From NCBI GenBank assembly GCA_947625815.1, contig CANQPU010000014.1, positions 1-52,772 of the forward strand: DNA of 52,772 nucleotides. The letters run 5' to 3'. Under the pieces are notes generated by a model that worked only from the letters and a program-made list of their open reading frames with translations, made no database searches and had not been told where the DNA came from. Position numbers and translations under genes: made by a program. This document shows positions 1 to 7,000 of this stretch, piece after piece (the stretch's first letter is position 1; every line of letters starts with the position of its first letter). Source of the DNA: an uncultured Oscillospiraceae bacterium. GTDB lineage: Bacteria; Bacillota; Clostridia; Oscillospirales; Oscillospiraceae.

Positions 1-36
1 AGGGGCTTCGTCTGTATTATGCCCTTTTAGGGCTAT

Positions 37-546
37 TCAAGCCTCCGGCTTAGCCGGAGGTTTTGACTTTGCCATGTTGCGCTCCAGAAATTCCCGGCAC
101 TGGGGCCAGGAGCCGCGGGTGAAGGAGTTGGGCAGGAGGATGAGCCGGTCCTTTTTGCCGAAGAGGAGGGTGATCTGGTCGGGCTTCTCCCGGATCCCGG
201 TGAGCCGGGCGTATTTCAGCGAGTTGGTGAAGGGCCCGTCGGTGAAGGTGACGGCGTCCTCGCCGAAGGTGATGACGCGGACCCAGTTCTCCCCGCCGCA
301 GGACCGGGCGATCTGCCGGTAGCGGTTCCTGGCGCCGATGCGCCAGTGGAAGAAGACCGCGTAGACGCACAGGGCGGCCAGGCTCAGCTGGGTGATGGTG
401 AGGAGGCTGAAGGGGATCGCCAGGAACAGGTTGACCGCGCCGAAGAGGGTGAGGAGAACATCAAGGACGAGCTGTCCGCCCCGGAGCCGGTCCCGGAGCA
501 CCCATCCGCGGTAAAGCGGCCAGGAGAGGGTATATTCGCACCGCAT
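37..546 (-). CDS. YcxB-like small membrane protein
   Basis: A 169-residue protein with two hydrophobic helices in the N-terminal half (about residues 28-48 and 50-68), then a soluble C-terminal domain of alternating beta strands. The pattern (VTFTDG, a Tyr-containing strand, ILLPNSF, and a closing FL motif) resembles the C-terminal domain of YcxB-like proteins, whose function is unknown. It starts 3 bases after the phosphofructokinase stop, so it is almost certainly co-transcribed with it. The C-terminal Pro/Lys-rich tail is encoded by a GC-rich hairpin at about 42-60. Family recognition is by pattern only. Confidence 0.75.
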   Translation of the reverse strand: MRCEYTLSWPLYRGWVLRDRLRGGQLVLDVLLTLFGAVNLFLAIPFSLLTITQLSLAALCVYAVFFHWRIGARNRYRQIARSCGGENWVRVITFGEDAVTFTDGPFTNSLKYARLTGIREKPDQITLLFGKKDRLILLPNSFTRGSWPQCREFLERNMAKSKPPAKPEA

Positions 547-549
547 GGC

Positions 550-1638
550 TCATTCATCGCCGAAGCTGATGCCCAGAAGGCGCGCCTCGGTGATGATATC
601 GCCCTTCGGGTCCACCATCTTGAGCTTGCCGGCGATCTCCTTTAAGGGGACGGAGACGATCTTGTGGTTCTGGATGGCCACCAGGTCGCCGTACTTCTCC
701 TCGGAGATGTTCAGCGCCGCCTGGGCGCCGAGCCGGGAGGAGAGCACCCGGTCATACGCCACGGGCATACCGCCGCGCTGCATGTGGCCGGGGACGGTGA
801 CGCGCACCTCCTTGCCGGTGGCGGCGGTGATCTGCGAGGCCAGCTCATAGCTGACGGAGGGGTAGGCGGCCGCCATCTCCTCCAGTGACTTCCGGCGCTC
901 CTTCTTGGACATGTCGGCCCGCTCCTTGGAAATGGCGCCCTCGGCCACTGCCAGGATGGTGAAGTCGTGGCCGGACTTGCCGCGCTCCTGGATCTTGGAG
1001 ATGACGGAGTCCAGCTTGTAGGGGATCTCCGGAATGAGGATGATGTCCGCGCCGCCGGCGATGCCGGCGTTCAGGGTCAGCCAGCCCACCTTGTGGCCCA
1101 TGACCTCCACGATGAAGATGCGGTTGTGGGAGGCGGCGGTGGTGTGGATGCAGTCGATGACGTTGGTGGCGCAGGCAATGGCGGACTGGAAGCCGAAGGT
1201 GGTGTCCGTGCCCCACAGGTCATTGTCGATGGTCTTGGGCAGGCCAATGACGTTCAGGCCCTCCTCGCTCAGGAGGTTGGCGGTCTTCTGGCTGCCGTTG
1301 CCTCCCAGGACCACAAGACAGTCGAGCTTCAGCTTTTTATACGTGTCCTTCATGGCCTTGACCTTGTCCAGGCCATTCCTGTCGGGCTCGCGGATGAGCT
1401 TGAAGGGGGTGCGGGAGGAGCCCAGGATGGTGCCGCCCACGGTGAGGAGGCCGGTGAAATCCCGAGGGGTCATGACCCGGTACTTCTGATAGATGAGGCC
1501 CTTGTAGCCCTCCAGAAAGCCGATGATCTCCACGCCGTCAGAGCCGTAGATGCCGTAAAGCCCCTTGGCCACGCCGCGCATGGTGGCGTTCAGCGCCTGA
1601 CAGTCGCCGCCGGAGGTGAGGATGCCGACACGTTTCAT
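550..1638 (-). CDS. pfkA: 6-phosphofructokinase (ATP- or PPi-dependent, mixed type)
   Basis: A 362-residue PfkA-family enzyme that phosphorylates fructose 6-phosphate in glycolysis. The start at 1638 follows AAGGAG at good spacing; an in-frame upstream extension has no family similarity. The N-terminal SGGDCQALNATMRG is the nucleotide/PPi loop. PKTIDND (residues 134-140) holds the catalytic Asp138. Lys135 is the residue usually found in PPi-dependent enzymes, while the Gly after residue 114 is typical of ATP-dependent ones, so the phosphoryl donor cannot be read reliably. The usual GGDGS is GGNGS here, with Asn114 at the position that is normally a Mg-binding Asp. The promoter carries a perfect palindrome (separate entry). 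The downstream partner is the YcxB-like gene. Confidence 0.93.
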   Translation of the reverse strand: MKRVGILTSGGDCQALNATMRGVAKGLYGIYGSDGVEIIGFLEGYKGLIYQKYRVMTPRDFTGLLTVGGTILGSSRTPFKLIREPDRNGLDKVKAMKDTYKKLKLDCLVVLGGNGSQKTANLLSEEGLNVIGLPKTIDNDLWGTDTTFGFQSAIACATNVIDCIHTTAASHNRIFIVEVMGHKVGWLTLNAGIAGGADIILIPEIPYKLDSVISKIQERGKSGHDFTILAVAEGAISKERADMSKKERRKSLEEMAAAYPSVSYELASQITAATGKEVRVTVPGHMQRGGMPVAYDRVLSSRLGAQAALNISEEKYGDLVAIQNHKIVSVPLKEIAGKLKMVDPKGDIITEARLLGISFGDE

Positions 1639-1719
1639 AGCGGTAATCTCCTTTTCAGATAAAAATAAGGTAAGGTCGATCCCCGACAGGGCCGGGGAGA
1701 AAAACGGCTTGAAATCCAA

Positions 1720-1747
1720 TATAATATCCTCATTCGAGGATATTATA
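1720..1747. promoter_or_regulatory. 28-bp perfect palindrome over the pfkA promoter (candidate operator)
   Basis: Two 12-base arms (TATAATATCCTC and its exact complement) flank a 4-base centre. Read on the minus strand, TATAAT at 1747-1742 makes a good -10 for pfkA, with only a weak -35 (CTTTCA, 1770-1765) 17 bases away. The palindrome therefore spans the -10 and the likely transcription start, where a dimeric repressor would block initiation. There is no T-run, so a terminator role is unlikely. The regulator is unknown. Confidence 0.6.
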
Positions 1748-1832
1748 CCATAAGATTCGCTTTTTGAAAGGTTTTTTTTGTATAATCCGCAAAATTTTTC
1801 GGGAATCTCTCCAAACAGGGCGGGAGATGTGG

Positions 1833-1838
1833 TATACT
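1833..1838 (+). promoter_or_regulatory. candidate -10 box for the SGNH-thiN-HAD operon
   Basis: TATACT lies 23 bases upstream of the ATG at 1862. No convincing -35 is seen 16-18 bases upstream. The ribosome binding site GAGGTGA (1850-1856) sits six bases before that ATG, which decides the start over a GTG at 1853. Confidence 0.4.
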
Positions 1839-1861
1839 GACGGAAATACGAGGTGAGATCC

Positions 1862-2548
1862 ATGGTCTTATGTCTGGGGGACAGCCTGACCCGGGGGCTG
1901 GTGGGCTGGTCGTACATGAAATTCCTGCCCGACGTGCCCCACAAAAACGGCGGGCTGGACGGGGACACCGCCCACGGGGCCCTGCGGCGGCTCCGCGTCT
2001 ATCGGCGGATGCCCTGGTACACGCAGGTCGGGACGGTGGTGGCGGGCATCGGCACCAACGACCTTTTACAGCCGCACCTGATGTCCACGGGGCTTGTGTG
2101 GCGGCTGGTCTTCGGTTGGCGCGGGCCCTGGAAAAAATGGGCCGACAGGGCGGAGTACGAGCGCGTCATGCGGGAGATCATCGAGACGGTGCTGAACGAC
2201 GGGAAAAAGTGCGTCCTCATGGGCCTGCCGCTGATGCAGCTCGTCAACTATCCCCTGGAGGAGCTGAAGGCCCGGAACGCCCTGCTGGAGCGGCTGGCGG
2301 GGGAGTACGGACTGCCCTTTGCGGACGTGCTGTCGGCGGAGCTCCGGGCCGTGCCGGAGCCGAGGCGGGACTATGACTGGGGCAGGAACGGCCTGCGGCG
2401 GGTGATGGACATCCTCGTCATGGGCCTGGCGCCCCGGACGAAGGACGGCTTTTCCGCGCGGCGGGGGCTGGAGCTCACGGTGGACGGGGTGCATTTCAAT
2501 ACGCGCTCCGGGACCATCGCGGCGGAGGCGGTGAGGAGATGTCTGTGA
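1862..2548 (+). CDS. SGNH/GDSL-family hydrolase
   Basis: A 228-residue protein of the SGNH hydrolase (lipase/esterase-like) fold. Block I GDS has the nucleophile Ser8, block III is GTND, and block V VDGVH gives the Asp208/His211 pair. There is no signal peptide, so it is probably cytosolic; the acyl substrate cannot be predicted. The ATG at 1862 is preferred because GAGGTGA is correctly spaced. Its TGA overlaps the thiN GTG start in a GTGA junction, indicating translational coupling. It is the first gene of a three-gene plus-strand operon. Confidence 0.87.
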   Translation: MVLCLGDSLTRGLVGWSYMKFLPDVPHKNGGLDGDTAHGALRRLRVYRRMPWYTQVGTVVAGIGTNDLLQPHLMSTGLVWRLVFGWRGPWKKWADRAEYERVMREIIETVLNDGKKCVLMGLPLMQLVNYPLEELKARNALLERLAGEYGLPFADVLSAELRAVPEPRRDYDWGRNGLRRVMDILVMGLAPRTKDGFSARRGLELTVDGVHFNTRSGTIAAEAVRRCL

Positions 2549-3183
2549 AGACCTTTTATATTTTCGGCTCCGGCGAGTACGGGGACGCGGCGACGGCCCT
2601 GATCCCTGGGGCGCCGGTCATTGCCGCGGACGGGGGCCTGGCGGCCCTCAACGCCCGGGGGATCGCGCCGGATCTGATCGTGGGGGACTTCGACTCCTAC
2701 GGCGGGGAGCTGCCGGAGGGGGTCCGGGTGATCCGGCGGCCCGTCCGGAAGGACGAGACGGACATGGAGCTGGCGGTGGGCCTGGCGCTGGAGCGGGGCG
2801 CGGAGAGGATCGTCATATACGGCGGCCTGGGCGGGCGGCTGGACCACACCCTGGCCAATATCCAGCTCCTGGCGGGGCTGGCGCGGCGGGGCGTCCGGGG
2901 ATATCTGGCCGGCCCGGGGGAGACGGTGACGGCCCTGCGCGCCGGACGGGCCAGGTTCACGCCGGATTTCCGGGGCATCCTGTCGGTGTTCGCCTACGGG
3001 GGAGAGGCGCGGATCACGGAGACGGGCCTCCTCTACGGGCTCAATAAAGCGTTGCTCCGGGACGACAGGCCCCTGGGCGTGAGCAACGAGTTCACCGGCT
3101 CCCCGGCGGAGGTCATGGTCCATTCCGGAACGGCGATCCTCCTGTGGAGCGGGGCCGGCTTTCCGGAGATCCTGGAGGTGTGA
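2545..3183 (+). CDS. thiN: thiamine pyrophosphokinase
   Basis: A 212-residue enzyme that converts thiamine to thiamine pyrophosphate with ATP. Family motifs are visible: ADGG near residue 30, DFDS near 49, the acidic DETDMEL substrate/Mg motif, and GGRLDHT. A GTG start at 2545 is preferred to the ATG at 2539, because GAGGAG (2533-2538) abuts the ATG but lies six bases from the GTG, and the GTG creates a GTGA overlap with the preceding stop. No TPP riboswitch is visible upstream. It sits between an SGNH hydrolase and a HAD phosphatase; the metabolic link between them is unclear. Confidence 0.93.
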   Translation: MKTFYIFGSGEYGDAATALIPGAPVIAADGGLAALNARGIAPDLIVGDFDSYGGELPEGVRVIRRPVRKDETDMELAVGLALERGAERIVIYGGLGGRLDHTLANIQLLAGLARRGVRGYLAGPGETVTALRAGRARFTPDFRGILSVFAYGGEARITETGLLYGLNKALLRDDRPLGVSNEFTGSPAEVMVHSGTAILLWSGAGFPEILEV

Positions 3184-3186
3184 GAG

Positions 3187-3822
3187 ATGGATTTCAAGGC
3201 CGCGATCTTTGATATGGACGGGACGCTGACGGACTCCATGCCCGTGTGGGACGGGGTCTGGACGCAATTCCTGACCGGCCGGGGGATAACGGCGGACCCC
3301 GGCGTCACCTGCAAATATAAGGCGCTGACGCTGGTCCAGGCGGCGGAGTATTACCGGGACAGATACGGCCTTCCCGACACGGCGGAGGAGATCTGCCGGG
3401 CCGTCAACGACCTGGTGGAGCGGGGCTACGCGGCCGTGGAGCTGAAGCCGGGGGCCCGGGAGTACCTGGAGAAGCTCCGGGGCCGGGGCGTGCGGATGTG
3501 CGTGGCCACGAACACGGCCCGGCGGCTGGTGGAGGGGCTTCTGGGGAGGCTGGGCGTGGCGGGATATTTCGAATTCATCCTGCCCTGCGCGGAGTTCGGC
3601 TCCGGGAAGGCAAAGCCGGACATCTTTTTCGAGTGCGCCCGCCGGCTGGGCGCCCGGGCCGCGGAGACCTGCGTTTTTGAGGACGCGCCCCACGCCCTGA
3701 GGACGGCCGGCGAGGCGGAATTCATGACCGTTGCCATTTTTGACCGTTCCTACGCCGCCGACGAAGAAAAAATGCGCAAAATGGCGAATGTCTACGCAGT
3801 CGATTTTTCCGCGGCTCCCTAA
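3187..3822 (+). CDS. HAD-superfamily phosphatase (phosphoglycolate/beta-PGM-like)
   Basis: A 211-residue HAD subfamily I hydrolase with an alpha-helical cap. Motif I is DMDGT (nucleophile Asp9, acid/base Asp11), motif II is ATNT, motif III is the Lys in GKAKPD, and motif IV is FEDAPHAL. The length and cap match beta-phosphoglucomutase/phosphoglycolate-phosphatase relatives, so the substrate is some small phosphorylated metabolite. GGAGGTG precedes the ATG, three bases after the thiN stop. A strong terminator follows, so this is the last gene of the operon. Confidence 0.88.
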   Translation: MDFKAAIFDMDGTLTDSMPVWDGVWTQFLTGRGITADPGVTCKYKALTLVQAAEYYRDRYGLPDTAEEICRAVNDLVERGYAAVELKPGAREYLEKLRGRGVRMCVATNTARRLVEGLLGRLGVAGYFEFILPCAEFGSGKAKPDIFFECARRLGARAAETCVFEDAPHALRTAGEAEFMTVAIFDRSYAADEEKMRKMANVYAVDFSAAP

Positions 3823-3845
3823 GGCTTTTTCACATTTGGACCCGG

Positions 3846-3875
3846 ATCTCACCGCTTCGGCGGTGAGATTTTTTT
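3846..3875 (+). terminator. Rho-independent terminator after the HAD gene
   Basis: A perfect 10-bp stem (ATCTCACCGC and its complement) closed by a TTCG tetraloop is followed by six T residues. It ends the SGNH-thiN-HAD operon. Confidence 0.93.
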
Positions 3876-3926
3876 CGTCGCAACGCCGAAAATTTATTCC
3901 GAACATTAAAAAATTTGTGCAACCTA

Positions 3927-3955
3927 TTGAAATTCCAACGAATTGGGAATATACT
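3927..3955 (+). promoter_or_regulatory. sigma-A-type promoter of the SLH surface protein
   Basis: TTGAAA (3927-3932), a 17-base spacer and TATACT (3950-3955) match the vegetative consensus closely. The predicted transcript start near 3962 gives a leader of about 90 bases. Confidence 0.8.
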
Positions 3956-3974
3956 TTTTTTACAGAAAAAGGTC

Positions 3975-4016
3975 AGCTGTGAGTACTCACAGCTATTTCC
4001 CGCCGTGGCGGGAAAT
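3975..4016 (+). promoter_or_regulatory. two tandem hairpins in the 5' leader of the SLH gene
   Basis: A 20-bp perfect palindrome (AGCTGTGAGT and its complement, 3975-3994) is followed immediately by a stem of ATTTCCCGC with its complement around a CGTG loop (3995-4016). Both lie between the predicted transcription start and the GTG start. Neither has a T-run, so they look like 5' mRNA stabilisers or protein/sRNA binding structures rather than terminators. Confidence 0.6.
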
Positions 4017-4053
4017 AATGGGCGTCTGAATTCGGGAAAGCGAGGGTCTTACT

Positions 4054-7000
4054 GTGAAGAAACTGTTGGCAATGGTGTTGGCGATCGTGATGGTACTGTC
4101 CCTTTGCACCTTCCAGGTGTTCGCGGCGGGGACGGGGGGCGATCCTTATACGGACAACCTGGAGAAGGAAAACCCCACCTGGTACGGAGGCACCGGTTAT
4201 AACGCGGTGACGGTCGATGTTAAGGAGATCACCACCGGCCCCTATGTGGTCGGCGATCATATCGAGATCCAGGTGACCTTTACAAATTCAGGCTCCACGC
4301 CCCTCAACACGAGCGGGAAGACCCTGAAGATCCACTTTTACAATACATACGACAACGTGAAAAAGGTCTACCCGGAGTGCGACCTGCTGCCGAGGGACCC
4401 CAAGGACGAAAACGGGAAACCGATCCCCGGGAACCTCAAGTTCAATTTCGGCGATCCCACCGAATCGAAGCTGACCTATACCCAAAAGAAAAAGGAAACC
4501 AACCAGGTCACATATACCAACGCCACCCTCCAGCCGGGCGGTTCGATCACCTGCACCTTCAGCTACGACGTTACCTCGGACGATCTGGGGAAGGTGCTGA
4601 AAAACTATGTGATCATCTTCTTTGACGGGAAAACAGAAGCGTCCACAGCCGTGGGAAAATATATCCAGAGCGGCTTTGACAACGTGGTGGACAAGGAGGA
4701 GGACGTGGGAACGCTCACCGTCACCAACACGGTGGCGCCGGGCGGCGACCTGAACAAAAACTTTGACTACATCGTCACCCTCACCGACACGAGCGTGAAC
4801 GAAGTGCTGAGCGGCGTCACCTTCACCAAAGGCGTGGGCAGATTCTCCCTGAAAAGCGGCGAGTCGAAGACGATAGAGGGCCTTGTGGCCGGCACCGGGT
4901 ACAGGGTGGAGGAGAGCAACTACGACGGCTACACCGTGTCCATCGACGTGCACACCAACGAATACGGCTCCGCCGAGACGGTGAGCACCTATGCGGCCAA
5001 GGGCACGGTGGCCAAGGGCAGTACGGCCACGGTGGCCTTCACCAACAAGATCAAGGTGGCGGCGCCCGTAAAGCCGACGCCCGCCCTGACCTATCACCTG
5101 AATCCGCCGGACGGCTCGCCGGATAGCCTCTGGGTGGACTCTGCCCCCAAAATCTCCAACGAAAAGAGCGCGACCTTTGACCTCAAGGGCTTTGAGAACA
5201 CGAATGACGGCCCCTTCAAAGACCTGTACGGCGCGCAGGACAAACTCAAAAACGGAAAATACACGGCTTCGGACGGAACGGTCTGGTATTTTGCCGGGTG
5301 GGAGACCAGCAAGGCCAACGCCGCGGCGGCTACGACCTACGATCAGGTGGAATACGCCATCAACAACCTGGACGACAACGTCCGCGGCTACACGGACAAG
5401 GGCCGGCCCAGCCACACCATCACCGTCAGCGACACGGCCCTGGGGAACAATAACCTCTACGCGGTGTGGTTCAGAAAGCCCGGCATGGTGGGTTACGCCA
5501 TGACCCTCACCGGCGCCAAATTCCCCAACATGACCATGGGCACCATGATCCTGGGCGACAACGGCCTGACGCATACCACTAAACCGGGGGAAGCGGAAGA
5601 TCCGGGTTTGGTCCACGCCCAGAAGTACGTGGTCTGGAACGACGGCGGCCACTACTATGACAAGGCGGAAAAGACAGGCGATCCGTTTACCGTCACCGAG
5701 GCCACGCCGACAAACCCCGACGGCTATAACTTCCTGGGCTGGTTTGTCAAGAACGCCAACAAGCCAACCAGCACGGCCGCAGGCTTTGATGGCACGGGCG
5801 CAGATAGTTGTCCGGATCCGAACACGTCCTTTATCGCCATGCCGGGCAGCACCATCCATTACGGCGCCGTGGAGACGATCTACAGCCTGGACGCCCTCTG
5901 GGGCAAGCTGAGCGGGGGAGCCTCCGTGGTGGTGCCCTATGACGGGGGCGAGCACACGGTCAGCGTCACCGGGGCAAACCCGATCCAGGCGGAATTCCCG
6001 GAGTCTTCTCTTGACAGCGGCAAAGTCCCGAAGGCCGATGCCGCCTACCGGGCCTTCTTCGAAAACGATACGCTGGACGCCACCGCGAGCGGGGCCGGCA
6101 CAAGGACGAACGACTATATCCACTACTACGTCACCGTGGAGAAGGACGGGGAGCAGGTCAGCCGCGAGGTGGAGCTGACCAGAGCGGGAGACCTGCCCAC
6201 GCAGACGGAGCCGGGCATCTATACCTACACCATCTCCGCCCGGCTGGAGATCGCCGATCCCTCCCATGGCAACAGCCCCTCCACCGTCACGCCGGTGACA
6301 CTGGATGTGGGCGCGGTCAGCCTCCAGCTGGTGATTCTGCCCCAGATCGAGGTGGAGGTGACAAAGGAAATTGACGGCCGGAACTTCAAATCCGGCGATT
6401 CCTTCGAGTTCAATGTGACCGTCACCGATTCCACCGGAATGGAGGTGGAGGGCAGCCCCATCACGATCACGGAAAGCACCCTGGGTCACAAGGGCACCGC
6501 CAGCATCAACTTCCCCGTTGATGCGGAGGGCAAGCCCCAGGTGGCTCCCGGCACCTATACCGTGACCGTCTCCGAGGAGGGAGACGAGGACGACTTCGCG
6601 GCCGAGGGCATGATCAAGGCCCCGGACGTGACCTTCACCTTTGACATCGCCGTGGACGAGGACACCGGCGCGGTCACCGTGTCCAACATCAAGGGCAAGG
6701 ACATTGACGACCAGCCTATCTCCGTGACGGAGAGCAACATCACCGTCCCCGTCACCATGAAAAACGAATACAAGACCGGGTCGCTGACGCTGACCAACAC
6801 GGTCCTCCCGGTGGGACAGAATCCGACAAACCCGTTCACATTCACCGTGACCTTCACGGGCGGCGGCGATTTCAGCACGGTCAAGACCGAGGGCGCCACG
6901 GCGGACAATACCATTACCGTTGACCCGACGGGAAAATCGGCGTCGATCTCCATCAAGAGCACCGGGACCGTGAAGATCACCGGCATCCCCGTGGGCACGA

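Noticed and set aside
1639-1968. An N-terminal extension of phosphofructokinase
   Set aside because: It translates the promoter, palindrome and divergent gene; the ATG at 1638 has a clear ribosome site and begins the family motif.
2371-2544. A TPP riboswitch for thiN
   Set aside because: thiN overlaps the upstream gene and no THI-box elements are visible; none is seen before the first gene either.
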